Below are positions 41,190-53,602 of a DNA stretch of 64,000 bases, piece after piece. The position numbers and the translations under genes were made by a program. This DNA comes from Ailurus styani. Lineage: Eukaryota; Chordata; Mammalia; Carnivora; Ailuridae. The notes below the pieces were generated by a model. It saw only the letters and a program-made list of their open reading frames with translations, was not told where the DNA came from and searched no databases. The stretch is taken from assembly GCA_002007465.1 (NCBI GenBank), contig LNAC01000275.1:496001-560000 (forward strand), given 5' to 3'. Each line of letters opens with the position of its first letter. Within the stretch, counting starts at the first letter, position 1.

Positions 41190-41830
41190 TTCAGCCACAC
41201 CTAAGCTTATGTTAATGAGGTGACTTCTGGAGTCTCTCTAAAGATGGGGGCTGGTCACCAGTGGAACTAATCGAGATCAGAGTTACAACTCTCAGTCTCA
41301 CCCTCAACCTTCAAGAGGGGAGAGGAGTTACGTGTTGAATCAATCACCAATGTCCAAAGCTGTAATCAATTGTGTCTCGGTAATGAAGCTTTAAGAGAAA
41401 AACCCAAAAGGAAGGGTTTGGAGAGCTTCCACACTGTTGAACACGTGGAGGTGCTGGGCGAGTGGCACACCGAGAGAGCGCATGTAAGCCCCACACCCCT
41501 TCCCACACTCCTTGACCTACGCGAAATCTCTTCTCTCTGGCTGCTCCTGAGTTATATCCATTTATAATAAACAGTAATCTAGTAACTAAGACATTTTCTT
41601 GAGTTCTGTGAGCCACTCATGGGAACCTCCAATACACAGTCAGCATGGCGGGGCGGGGGGCGGGGGGGGAGGTCTTGGGGGACTGAGCCCTTAACCTGTG
41701 GCTCTGACATCTCCAGGCAGGCAGTGTCAGAACTGAGCGAAAGTAACTGTAGGACACCCAGTCAGCGTCACAGAATGGCTTAATGTTGGAAAACCCACAC
41801 ATCTGGCATCAGAATGAAAGAGGAAACACA
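41190..41830 (+). mobile_element. Ancient LTR remnant, family not assigned
   Basis: Contains a poly(A)-signal region (ATTTATAATAAACAGTAATC) followed by GAGTTCTGTGAGCCACTCAT and GGGGGACTGAGCCCTTAACC, an arrangement typical of mammalian retroviral LTR and leader remnants. No gag, pol or env frame is present. Confidence 0.5.
41647..41672 (+). repeat. G-rich tract with four G runs
   Basis: GGCGGGGCGGGGGGCGGGGG and further G. Four G runs separated by single C meet the usual G-quadruplex pattern on the plus strand, which is the non-template strand only for plus-strand transcription. It lies within an old LTR. Confidence 0.85.
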
Positions 41831-42155
41831 CAGGCAAAGTGAGTTTTTCTTCACACTACATATATTATAATCTCTATATGGATTGTATTTGTTTAGACCT
41901 ACCAATCTTGCCCATTAAAAACACTTACAAAATAGTCAGTGAGTGAGTTGCATAGTGATCTACTTTCTGATTCTGTCAGTGATCCCCCTTTCAAGTGGAA
42001 TTATTTTGTTTTCACCTTGAAGCCCATTCATTTTTCTTTAAAAAACGTTCCCTAAACATTCTTTCCTCCCACCCCACACAGACAGGTAAAACCAACCCAG
42101 GTCATCCCAGCACAGTGGTGAGCACAATCAACGGTGCTCAAAAAACACGGATGAA

Positions 42156-42355
42156 GGGTGCCTGGGTGGCTCAGCTGGTTAAGCAACTGCCTTCCGCTCA
42201 GGTCATGATCCCGGAATAACAGGATCGAGTCCCGCATCGGACTCCCTCCTCGGGGAGCTTGCTTCTCCCTCTCTCTCTCCCTCTGCCTGCCGCTCCTCTT
42301 GCTTGTGCTCTCACTCTCTGTCAAATAAATAAATAAAAATCTTAAAAAAAAAAAA
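42156..42355 (+). mobile_element. CAN-SINE
   Basis: Head GGGTGCCTGGGTGGCTCAGC; tail AAATAAATAAAAATCTTA and poly(A). No clear flanking repeat. Confidence 0.93.
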
Positions 42356-43365
42356 TAATGAATATTATTTGATATCTGCTCTTAAACCTTGACAAGTATT
42401 TGTATGAGAGGTTAGATTTTAAGGGCTAGAAGAAAACTTGAGAGTCAAACATTCAGTCCTCTCATGTAAAGATGAGAAATTAAAGTTAAAAGAAAGGAGA
42501 GGGAGGTCGGCCGCCCAATCCAGCTCTCCTCTCCTCCACATGAACTGGATTACCAAGAGGCTATTTCAGGTCAAAGAAAGCACAGGAACGGCAGGTAAAG
42601 GGGACCACCACCTCACAGGATTAACAGTGCCTAACAAATAATTTCCTACTGCCTGATACTCATTCTCCAAATTAACACAGACTTAATCTCCTTTGACCAA
42701 CTAGAGTACTTGGGATATATTTTATTGGTCCTACTTAAAAAAAGAAGAAAAAGGAAGCTACTATCTGATTATGTTTTTCTCCTGAGAAGTTACTCTTCAT
42801 TCAAGATGCAGAGAACTCTTTATAAGCCTTCTCTTACATTACAGAATCTAAAGCAAAGTTTTAACAAACCTAGTTCCAAAATTAAGTTACTTTAAGAAGA
42901 AAACCAATGCCTTCTTACTCCTAAGAACTGGTAACATCTGCTATGTAGGAAACAAATGTGTCTGATGCTACAAGGGTGTTATATAAAATTGTCAAGTATG
43001 CTTATTCCTGAAAAGTTTTAATATTTAAGAGATAAAACATAATTTTTTAGTTTCATTTTTCTTATTTGTTTCTGGGAACACATTTCTTCTCAACATCCTC
43101 ACGTCTTAAAATATGAGCAAGAGAAAAGGAAATTATGAAATTATTTTTAATTCCTTGTGTTTTTTATTCACACAAAACACTTATTTTATCAGTTTAAAAT
43201 TATTAATACATCAGAGGATTAGTAAACTACAATCTCTCAAATCTCTAAAGTTCAAACTTGATTCTTCTATTCCTCTTTCACCTCATATTTCTTGAGTATA
43301 AAACCGCTATCTTTATAAATAGATTTGCCAAGTAAAGATAGCAATTTAAACAAGAAAAAATTTAA

Positions 43366-43393
43366 AATAGTGTATTATAAAATAGTGTATTAT
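43366..43393. repeat. Tandem duplication, 15-base unit
   Basis: AAAATAGTGTATTAT occurs twice in direct succession. Confidence 0.85.
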
Positions 43394-44085
43394 ATTTAAC
43401 TCTGTAGAAATTTCATCGACCTTCTACTCTGTCTAGCAAAGGAATTCAGTCAAACTCCATTCTACTCCAGAGAAGCCATCTCCTCCTCCTGGGACAGATG
43501 GAAGCATTACAACTGGCAAGACAGGGAGCCAACAAACCCAGCTGGAAGCAGAAGTGTGTATCTGAGTAAAGTCAGACTCCGGGATACCCTTCTTATGTCC
43601 TGGCTGAACATCAGCTAATCCACAAAGTGTTTTTAGGTTAGGACCTTGGAAACAAAAACAATCAGAATGAGGTATCCGTTCACACAGAGACTTTGTGTCT
43701 AATTTCTAACAAGGTCTTTTCTCTGCAGTGACTGGTAGGTTTCAAAAAACAAGTCATTTGTGATATAATCTCGAATCTAGAGAAAAGGTCAACATGAAAT
43801 GTTACCAGGACAGCTTTTTAAGACTCGGGGTTACAAAGACTGAAAGGTTAATCCTCTGGTAGTCTGTAAAAATTGATATTTGATGTTCTAAAATTTATTT
43901 CAAAGATAGATGAAGACATTTTCAATTAAACACAAGTCAAATGCTGAAGTCCTTAATACTTACAAAAATTTACAAAATATAGATTTAGGCACTTAAAGGA
44001 AAATTAAGGCTGGTAAGTAGCAGCAAAACACTCAACTGACTTAAAACTCTAAATCTAAAATTTAAGACAACAATTTCATACTCGG

Positions 44086-44296
44086 GGGCGCCTGGGTGGC
44101 TCAGTGGGTTAAAGCCTCTGCCTTCAGCTCAGGTCATGATCTCAGGGTCCTGGGATCAAGCCCGGGATCCCAGGGATCGGGCTCCCTGCTCAGCGGGGAG
44201 CCTGCTTCCTCCTCTCTCTGCCTGCCTCTCTGCCTACTTGTGATCTCTGTCAAGTAAATAAAAAAATACAAAAAAAAAACAAAAACAAAAAAACAC
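44086..44296 (+). mobile_element. CAN-SINE with small internal duplication
   Basis: Flanking CAATTTCATACTCGG at 44071-44085 and 44297-44311. A GGGATC unit is repeated inside (44152-44180). Confidence 0.96.
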
Positions 44297-46535
44297 CAAT
44301 TTCATACTCGGGTGTACCTACCCCTTAAAAGAAGTGAATGAAAAGAGCATCTGTTCATTTAATTCATATGTACACAATAATTTACTAATCATCCAGTAAC
44401 AATGCATATAGTCAGGAAGATTTCACGTTGACCTTTCCTCTAGATGTAAGATTATATCAGAAATGACTTCTGAAATTATGCTTCTTGACCTAACTAAGCA
44501 AGGACCTCAACAGCAAATGTGATTGTAAATCCTGGATTTTACACAGCATATCTAAGACGGTAAGAAGCAAAACCACCACCCCTGCTGGAATGTAAATCAT
44601 ATTACTAACAGCTACAACAATTTTTATGAGTGAATGCTTCGAAGCACGATAAACTGTCATATTCATTCCATGAAGAAAAATGATGGTCCTTCCTCTACAT
44701 AGTAAATTTCTTAATAATGACATTTTAAAAAATTCTATTCTCTGAATATAAATATTTCTGAGAAAACCACAAAACATTGAGGAACAGAGATGCACATGTT
44801 ACGAAGGAGCAGCTTAGCCAAGTTTTTTCTTCAAATTTAATAATAAACTATAGAAGAAGGAGGCAATTAGAAAATGTGATTTAGCTATCATTAATCTACA
44901 TCAAAGGATTATAATGATGTACATTGTGTGCCTTTCAAATTATTCTCTATTATAGGTTTCACAACAGAAGTTGAGAAATCTCTTTGACAAACTAGTCCCT
45001 TATTAAAAATCAAAGGAAAGTACTTTGCTACCATCTGTGCAACATTAACGCCTTCACTGAAGAATGATTATTTTGTAAGTTAAGAAGTATTCGGTTCCAT
45101 TTAAAAAAAAAACAACAGCAATACAGCTATTCAAACGTTCATCTTCATCTATTATAAAAAAGTCATAACATATATGAAACACTATGTAATTCACTCCAGA
45201 AAGACAAGCATCTCTCCAGAAACCAGAAAACAGAAAAGGAAATTGTGATCCAATGAAAGCATAATCAAAGTGCTTTTTTTTTTTTTAACTGCACCACCAC
45301 CAACACATTCTTCACAGAGCCTGACCAGCACCTGCAAGGTCTGATTTAATATGATGGGAAGCAATATAAACTTTTAAATTTAACTTTATTAGTAGAAAGC
45401 AGATTATGTTATAAAGAATAAGGTAAAATTATCCATAAATGGTTGTCAGAAAAATTTGTGACAGACAATCTTTTCTCTTTAAAGTACAGTGAACCAAGGA
45501 AAATCTGTTCAAGTGTTCAGAAGCTGATTTTAAAAAGTATTACTATAAATCAGGCTTCTTTATCTCCGGTTTACCATATACCATGTCCATGATTTGACAA
45601 GTTCTTCCTAATTGCCCACCTTAATTATGGTAATTACATATTTTATAATAAATGCAAGTAACAAGGTTCGTTTGAAAGATAAATTGTGAACTTCAGGGTT
45701 TAAAAATAAAGAGAGATGTAGGAAATATCCAACCATCCTGCTTAATTCATCATCCTCAACACCCATTTAACAGAACCATATGATTTTTAAGCTAGACCTT
45801 AATTTAATACCTTTATTTTATGAGAGCCATTTCCAATTTCCTCATTATAAAGAGGAGAAATCATAATTTGTCCCCAACTGGTTGTTCCCTGTACCTATTC
45901 ACCTAGTAGTACACATTACACCACTTTAGTTTTACAAGTACTTGCTACATAAACTAACATGAATTACTACAGAAAATACTGAATACACTATAAAGAAAGA
46001 GCAATACTCTCCAACTCAAATGCCCTTTGAGACTGCTTTGTTTGGGGGCCCTCAGGAGGAAAAGTTGATGACAATGCAACTGATAAGTTGAAAAGGCTCT
46101 GCACCATGCAATTTACAGATCTGGACAGAGATTTTTATTTCAATACACTTATTCTCTAGAATAAGAATTCTCATCTTCTACAAAAGGAGCAAAGGAAGAT
46201 GTTACCATTATAAAATGAACTGTTGAAACCAAACCCTAAGAATTTGTTTTAAAATTGCTTTAAGTTAGTCTTTGGGATCTAGGAATTAAGCCTTAGCACT
46301 GCCAATTTGTCCCAGTTCCACAAATATAATGAACACCTACACTCCTCACAAAAGCTTTGAGCTAAATGATAAAACAGTAAACAAGAAACTTACAGTGTGA
46401 CCCCCCTGCATAACCTTAGTCCTCGATTTCTTTACCCATAGAATACGGGATTCAAGACGACCTCCCTGCTCCTAAAATTCTGATTATTATGTTATCCAAC
46501 TGAAATTTCAATTCATCTTAAAATAAGTAACATTG

Positions 46536-46717
46536 GGGGCGCCTGAGGCTCAGTCATTAACAATCCGCCTTCTGCTCAGGTCATGATCCCAGGGTCCTGG
46601 GATCGAGTCCCACAGTGGACTCCCTGCTCGGCGGGGAGCCTGCTTCTCCCTCTCCACTCCCCCTGCTTGTATTCTTTCTCTTCCTGTCAAATAAATAAAT
46701 AAAATCTTAAAAAAAAA
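46536..46717 (+). mobile_element. CAN-SINE with a deletion in the head
   Basis: GGGCGCCTGAGGCTCAGTCA lacks the usual GGTG of the head. Imperfect AAGTAA flanks. Confidence 0.93.
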
Positions 46718-47170
46718 GTAATGTTGAAGCCAGCAGTGCTAAAGTCTGTAAGGACAAAAGTAGTTGTTATTCACTATAATAAGGAAAATGAACACAAAAT
46801 GGCTTTCAAAAAATTAATCACCATAATTCCCTCCCCAAACTCCACATCTATATTTAGACGAGAAAGACGGCATTCTATAAGGCCTTAAGCACCACACAAA
46901 AACTTGTCCTAAACTCAATGGTTTTCCTAAATATCTTTGGTAATGAAGAAATGTGGACGCATTTCATAGAGTCCACAAAATACGAAAACCATTCTAAAGA
47001 TTCAAACATCACTAACCACAATAAAATTTCTGGAGTTCCCTAGCATATTCTTCTCTGCACTCCAAAGTACCATACCAGTACCCTAATATGTCATAATTCA
47101 CTACCAATCAAGAGGTAATCCTATTCCCTTTTTATCAGCATTAAAAATGTCACTTAAAAAAAAAAGTCAC

Positions 47171-47358
47171 TGGCTCCTGGGTGGCTCAGTGGATTAAAGC
47201 CTCTGCCTTCGACTCAGCTCATGATCTCAGGGTCCTGGGATCAAGCCCCACATAGGGCTCTCTGCTCAGCAAGGAGCCTGCTTCCTCCTCTGCCTGGCTC
47301 TCTGCTTACTTGTACTCTCTCTCTCTCTGTGTCAAATAAATAAATAAAATCTTAAAAA
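47171..47358 (+). mobile_element. CAN-SINE
   Basis: Flanking poly(A)-GTCAC (AAAAAAAGTCAC) on both sides. Confidence 0.95.
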
Positions 47359-47377
47359 AAAAAAAGTCACATTACTT

Positions 47378-47995
47378 GTCACAGGTTAAATTGTGTTCCT
47401 CACAGATTCATATATCCACGACCTACTCCCCGTACCTCAGGATGTGACCTTGTTTTTGGAAACAGAGCCATTACTGATGTAATTAGTAAAAATGAGTAGA
47501 GTGGGACTCAATAATGCAGTATGACTGATATCCTTATAAAAAGGGGAAATTTGACACAAACACGAATACAAGCAGAACACCATGTGGACACAAAGACAAA
47601 CCAAGCAGAGAGGTCCTTCCCTCACAGACATCTTTCCCTCACAGACCTTGAAATCACCAACTATACCAATACCTCAATGTAAAACTCCTAGACATCAGAA
47701 CTGTGAGAAAATAAACTTGTATTTTTTAAACCACCCAGTTTGGGGGCGCCTGGGTGGCTCAGTGGGTTAAGCCTCGGCCTTCGGCTCAGGTCATGATCCC
47801 AGGGTCCTGGAGTTAAGGCCCATATCGGACTCTTTGTTCAGCGGGAGCCTGCTTCCCCCTCTCCCTCTGCCTGCCTCTCTGCCTACTTGTGATCTCTCTC
47901 TCTCTGTCAAATAAATAAATAAAATATTTTAAAAAAATAAAAAATAAAATAAATAAATAAGCCACCCAGTTTGTTACAGCAGCCCAAACAAGTTA
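47378..47995 (+). mobile_element. MaLR-type LTR remnant split by a SINE
   Basis: TTAAATTGTGTTCCTCACAG, CAGGATGTGACCTTGTTTTT, ATCCTTATAAAAAGGGGAAA and AGAACTGTGAGAAAATAAAC give the order of an MLT1-type solo LTR. The SINE at 47743-47960 interrupts its end. Confidence 0.6.
47743..47960 (+). mobile_element. CAN-SINE splitting a MaLR-type LTR
   Basis: Flanks CCACCCAGTTTG and GCCACCCAGTTTG. Confidence 0.95.
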
Positions 47996-48183
47996 ATATA
48001 TTACTATACAGCAACTGGAGAAGAATCAAATCAAAACATTCTGATGGAATTCTCAGAGTAGCACCCCAAATGTCAATGCATGGCCAACATTTCTAATAGA
48101 CCACATGTCTTTAAGAATATGATGAAAGCCATTTTCATGCAGACATGAACATTTTTCATACTATACACTTAAATCAAGAATTT

Positions 48184-48217
48184 AGGGGCACCTGACTAGC
48201 TCAGTTGGTGGACCACT
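48184..48217 (+). mobile_element. CAN-SINE head fragment
   Basis: Only GGGGCACCTGACTAGCTCAG and a few more bases of the head remain. Confidence 0.6.
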
Positions 48218-48894
48218 ACAAGCAAATTTTATCCTAAAAGAATAATCTAATACAATGATCAGATGAAAAAAATTTTTCACAGGTAGACTATAATTTAAAT
48301 TCTTCTTCAAAATATGGACCTGGTCAATAAGACTCAAAGTATTTGCCTTGTTTCTTTATTTTGTCTAATCAACTTCACCTTCAGTAGCTGACAGTAACAT
48401 ATCGTGTCAGAAATCTAAGATCAAAAGATCTAAAAACAGAAATTCAGCCATTTTATATAAACATTATCAATCATTCACAGCATCCCACCAGTCAAGAAAA
48501 GGTTATCCTATACACATAAGCAAAATGACATACCCTGGTCAATAAAAGGAAAATTCTAATATCTAATTATGAAGATTCAAAACCATTTACTTTCTTTCCC
48601 CAACTAATTAGTTCTCAGCAGAAAGCACAATGGGAAGATATATAGTTAATACACAGAGTCTAAGAACAATTTGAAAAACATTAACCCCCATTTAAATAGA
48701 AAAGAAAATGAATATTAGATTTTTGCTCTTTCAAAATGTGCTCATCTAATTAATTCAGTCTGGAAAAGCGATGCACAGAAAGTTGTATTCTATCTTGTTA
48801 AAGTGTATTTAAGTGAATTTAGGGGCAGAATCTCTTTTCCATATATGTTATACAGAAATTATTATAACTAATTCTTATATAACTTTAAAAACAG

Positions 48895-49035
48895 GCGGTA
48901 TGGGTGGTGAAGTGCCTGGACTGACACCCAGAAGAAACGGGCTCTATTTCTCCTGCTTCTGGTACTAACTACACCCGTGACATTAGGCAAGATTATTTAA
49001 CTTCTCTCTGGACCTTGGTTTCTCTAAGTTATCGC
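48895..49035 (-). mobile_element. Probable MIR SINE
   Basis: TTTAACTTCTCTCTGGACCT with upstream TGGTACTAACTACACCCGTG reads as reverse MIR. It ends about 150 bases downstream of exon 3 in gene sense. Confidence 0.6.
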
Positions 49036-49185
49036 TAAGTTATGTCACTTCTCAAAATAACTGTAAACTGTAAATCTTAAAATATGAAATAGGTCATCAG
49101 AATTCCTGATAGATGTTTACATATTTTATGTGATCAATATGAATTCATCAGCTATTTAGTGAAAAGAGTCAGTGAGATTTCTCAC

Positions 49186-49334
49186 CTGAAAGCTTATCGT
49201 CATGTAGCAAATTCCGAAGCTTACTACAAAGCTGGATCATGCTGTCCAATTGTCTATTTATCTTCACGTCTTGTATCCAGGCTGGGGTGTAACACACTGG
49301 ACATCCGGTTCCAATGCAGTCACTTACACATTTA
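49186..49334 (-). CDS. BARD1: BARD1 exon 3 (RING finger, second part, and BRCA1-contact helix)
   Basis: This exon of 149 bases (1 + 49 codons + 1) has the same length as in human. It starts [19 protein letters not shown] and supplies the remaining RING zinc ligands Cys74, Cys83 and Cys86. The second half ([19 protein letters not shown]) is the amphipathic helix that packs in the four-helix bundle with BRCA1. The acceptor follows a long T-rich tract (TTTTTTAAAG) and the donor is CAG|GTGAG. Differences from human as I remember it are Asn73 to Lys, a Leu to Val in IQDVKIN, and DDK for DNE near the end. The exon leaves one base (G) that joins GT of exon 4 to make Gly, where human has Asp122. Confidence 0.97.
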
Positions 49335-49363
49335 CTTTAAAAAAGGTTAAAAGAAAAAAAAAA

Positions 49364-49387
49364 TATATATATATATATATGTATGTA
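49364..49387. repeat. (AT)n / (GTAT)n simple repeat
   Basis: Short AT tract ending in GTATGTAT, close to the exon 3 acceptor side of intron 2. Confidence 0.85.
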
Positions 49388-49445
49388 TCAATACATTCAG
49401 CAGAATCTTAATTCCAAAATATAAACATAAACAGACTTTGAACAC

Positions 49446-49604
49446 TGAGGGTTACTGGGGGGTGGGAGGGTAGGGATAGGGTGGATGGGTTATGGACATT
49501 GGGGAGGGTTTGTGCTTTGGTGAATGCTGTGAAAGATGTAAGCCTGATGATCCACAGACCTGTACCCCTTGGGCAAAGAATAAAAATAAAATAAAATAAA
49601 AAAA
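49446..49604 (+). mobile_element. Recent, heavily 5'-truncated LINE-1
   Basis: GAGGGTTACTGGGGGGTGGG through GACCTGTACCCCTTGGGCAA, then AATAAAAATAAAATAAAATA, is the 3' end of a carnivore L1. A perfect 17-base flanking repeat AAACAGACTTTGAACAC (49429-49445 and 49605-49621) shows recent retrotransposition. Confidence 0.9.
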
Positions 49605-50546
49605 AAACAGACTTTGAACACAAGTAAATGAAGCAAAGGTTATTTTAACAAGCAATGGGCAAACATAAAATATTTGTTAAAATAATGTTTCTGAAACAGT
49701 CTAATACACACACATACAAAATCTAAATCTAAAGTTCCTTAGGTAATTCGCTATGAAGAGACTACTTAGCCAGACATTAGTCTGCAAAATTTCGCATTAG
49801 TCTGCGAAATAAATCTACAGTTTCTATTCTAAAGGGTAAGAGTACAGAGAGGGTCATAAACAAACATATTTAGTACTGAATGCATAACAGCCATGCATCT
49901 CAACCTTTTGTATCCTGAATCTTAACACTGTGCTTCGTGAAAAATTACCAGAAAAGGTTATTTTTTGTTTTGTTACTGACAAGTTGTCTAAAGGCTTTAA
50001 TGTAGTTTCTGAGAAAAGACACTTGGTTCTTCCAGACACTTCTATAACCTGTAGACTCAATTAAATTACCTCAGGTTATCTGTCTAGGAGTTAAAGTCTC
50101 ATAGTTGGGGGGAAGGGGTTCTTAACTTTAGCAGTTACAAATCCTTTGCAAATATGATGAAGATACACATAAACTCTTGTAAAAAAAAGGGGGGGGTGGA
50201 GTTCATAATCCCCCACTCCAAAGCTTACCTGTGGATTCAGAAATAAAAAACCTAAAAATCACTCCTTAGCCTCATCAGAGGAACTCCAGCAAGACTGGGA
50301 AGCTAACAGTGATGAAAGCCACATCTCCCCCAAACACCACATTCCTTTCCATGGGACCTACTCATTTGTAGGCACAGAGGATTCTTATAATATGAGCTCC
50401 TTCCAGAAAAAGCCTGTGGCATTTCTTCTCTGCACTTTAGATTCCGGTATGATTCTGATGCAAAGTAACTCAGTAAATGTTATAGAAGAAATCTGTAAAC
50501 CATGGTAGAGCTAGGAGAGACTGCAGTGGATAAATGCCAAATTTCT

Positions 50547-50679
50547 TTCTTCCTTTTTTTTTTTGAGAGGGTGTGCAAGGGGGCAGGGGCCTGTGGACAG
50601 AGGGAGAAGGAGAGAATCTTAAGCAGACTCCACCCACACTCACAGGGCTCAATCTCATGACCCTGAGATCATGAAATAT
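50547..50679 (-). mobile_element. Old short CAN-SINE, sense to BARD1
   Basis: T run, GA-rich part and GATCATG motif of the reverse element. Flanking CAAATTTCT at 50538-50546 and 50680-50688. Confidence 0.85.
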
Positions 50680-51511
50680 CAAATTTCTATAACAAATAAA
50701 GGAACTTCTTGTAGTTATGAACTCTTAACTTAAAGCCCCACATATAAAAAGGAGAAACTGATTCCACAAGGGATTTAAGTCATCAATTATTATGTAATAC
50801 TCAAGCATTTGAAGAATACTAGTGACAACAGTTACAGTCCACTCATCCAGAATCATTACCTCATTTCAGATGAAGAAAACAGTCAGTTAGGTAAGACACT
50901 TAACCTTCCACCACTCCAGTACCCAGACCAGTCTATTTTATACATTCTATAATATTCATCTTTTAACTATTCTCAAATTATTTTGCAAACATAAATCTAG
51001 AATTCTGGGGAAAGATGTCATTTCTCAATAGATCTGTATAACTTAGTAAGTCAATATTTTCCAGATGACCAAAGCATGATGTCAGAAAATCCTGCTGGGT
51101 AAAAGGCCCATTCAAAGCACAGGATAAACCAGTGAAATTTAATGTGACAGAATACCAAAGCTCACTGTTATCCTTTTAGATTCCACACAGTAACAAATCT
51201 AAAGAAACTAGCACTTGCCAAATAATGGTGTAGTATCAAAGAACATCCATAATTACCTAAAAAAACTACTTGAACATCCTTCCTTTTTCCAATTACGCAC
51301 ATGTATAATACAAGATTTTCCTCACATGCTGCAATCAAAACAGTGTATCACAACGGACTGATTACACAAGCAGGTATGAGAATCTACTGTCTTCTATTCA
51401 GCAACATGATAAAGAGATTTGCATAAATATAACAGTATCACTTCTCACTAGTTTGTCTTTGGTTTATGGTTATTTTTCCTTAAAAAGGTGTTATTTATGT
51501 TACTATATAGT

Positions 51512-51712
51512 TTATTTTTTTTTTAAGATTTTGTTTATTTATTTGACAGATAGAGAGAGATCACAAGTAGGCAGAGAGGCAGGCAAAGAGAGAGGAGTAA
51601 GCAGGCTCCCCGCCGAGCAGGGTGCCGGATGCGGGCCTCGATCCCAGGACCCTGAGATCATGACCTGAGCCGAAGGCAGAAGCTTTAACCCACTGAGCCA
51701 CCCAGGAGCCCT
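51512..51712 (-). mobile_element. CAN-SINE, sense to BARD1
   Basis: Reverse element from TTTTTTTTAAGATTTTGTTT to CTGAGCCACCCAGGAGCCCT. Confidence 0.95.
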
Positions 51713-52288
51713 ATTATTATTTTTAACTGAATAGTATTTTTTAAATGTCTCGGTTTCACATGGTAAATGCACAAACAAAACTGCTTCGGGGTCCTCAATT
51801 TTTAAGGGTATAAAACAATCCAAAGCCAGAAAGTTTACATATGTCTGTCTTATGTTTTAAATGATTTCGATCTTAGAAAGAATACATGAACTATTTTTAT
51901 CAGGGACTGGCATGAAAGTACCTTGAAACTACCACAATTCTGTCAATGACATAAAAATCTGTGCCCGTCCAACCCCACAACCCCCCCACCCCTCCTCTAT
52001 GCTTCAGCTAGATTGGTATATATCAAACCATCTTTTAGAAGCGCATGGTATTTATAGCATTACTCAACAGTTTTACACAGCTTCAAATCTGCAAAGACTA
52101 CAGTTACCCTAATTCTTGGCATCACATAATTAAAATGAACCAAAATTGCACTGAATCTATTCTTTCCTGTATTCACGTCATATACAGATGACCACTTTCT
52201 CTTTAAGATGTTCTCATGACTATCTTAATCTTTCACTGGCCATTTTAAGTCACAGACTCCTTTAGAATCCAATAAAGGTACAGATCTC

Positions 52289-52353
52289 TCACACACACAC
52301 ACTCTCTCTCTCTCTCACTCTCTCTCTCTCTCTCACTCACACACACACACACA
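52289..52353. repeat. Compound (CA)n(CT)n(CA)n microsatellite
   Basis: CA units, then a CT block broken by ACT, then CA units again. Confidence 0.95.
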
Positions 52354-52499
52354 CTTTACCTACAATTTCATGGAGTTTGTTACGCTCCAGCAGATTTGTC
52401 ACTGATACATTATATACAGTGAGTCCATCAGCTAGAAGAAAATCACTCGGCTTACTACCAAGTGAGGACAGGAAGTGAGCATCATTTCATAAGGGAATC

Positions 52500-53030
52500 A
52501 TGGGAGCCCTTTTGGAGGAGGTGACATACTAGCTAAAATGTAAATGATGAAGTCAGCCTCACAAAAATTTGGCAGTACATTCTAGATGAAGAAATAGCAA
52601 GTGCAAAAGTCCTGGGGCAGTAGTAAACTCGGTATGTTTAATGAACTAAAAGGACAAGATGGCTAGAACAGGGTGAGCTAGTGGGAAGTGTGGTTAGAGA
52701 GGCAGGTAGGAATTGGGTCCTGTACAGGTTCTTCTGAACTTTAGAGCGAAGAGTTGGATTTTATTCTAACTATAATAGAAGCCACTAGAGGATTTTAAGG
52801 AGGGTAATGACATGGATGTGATTTATATTTTTAAAGAATCACTGATAAGAACGCAGAAAATGGGGAAGGGGACCAGTTATGAACTTGTGACAACAATCTG
52901 AGGAGAGATAATAGGATAGTGGCTTGGACCAAAGTGTAAACAGTAGTAAGTATGGAGAAAAGTGGGAAAAATTCAAGATTCAAAGCACATTTTGAGGTGG
53001 AACTGACAGAACTTAATTAGGTGATAAGGA
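52500..53030 (-). mobile_element. LINE-2 fragment
   Basis: GGAGGAGGTGACATACTAGC, AGCAAGTGCAAAAGTCCTGG and AGGATAGTGGCTTGGACCAA are reverse-strand L2. Confidence 0.75.
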
Positions 53031-53602
53031 AGAAAGAAGCAATCGGGTATTACTTGTGGTTTTTGCCTTGAGCAACTCTGCAATCAGTGGTACCCTTTAT
53101 GGCCACGAAGATCACTGAGACAAGCACAGTGGAAGGGGGGAGTGTCCAACAGACGTGCTCTGCACATGTCAAGTCTGAAATCCCTTGTCATCATCCAAAT
53201 AGAGTTATCAGGTAGGCGACAGGTACTATTTCCTATCCCACCCTCCAGCTGGATATGTCCCATATATCAGACCCATGTTTCCAGAAAGAAAATTGCCATC
53301 CCAAGCATAATTGCTTCCCACACATCCCCAGCCCGCGGCAGTCACACAGTAAATTATTTTCGTATGTGCTTAAACTTCACATCGCAGTTGGCTCATGCCA
53401 GATAGTCACACAGTCGTAACTGAAATCATGAAAAAACTACTCAAAGGAGGCTATATTAACCCTGTCTCACAGACAATTAAACTAAGACATTCGGTCCTTG
53501 AATTTGTTTCTCCAAAATAAGAAATAGAATGAAATGAAAATCTAGTATTCTAATCTATAGGCCAGGGCTTTCCTATTAGAATATGGATATAACTTCATAG
53601 GA

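Larger units (their letters stand above)
36681..49185 (-). other. BARD1: BARD1 intron 3
   Basis: Next to exon 4 is an L2 remnant (36800-37010), then an L1 ORF2/3' fragment with two SINEs (37170-38870), a long L2 piece (39395-39900), L1 3' pieces (40285-40830), an ancient LTR (41190-41830), several SINEs and a MaLR-type LTR (47378-47995). The stretches 42360-44070 and 44312-46500 are AT-rich without recognisable content. Confidence 0.9.
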
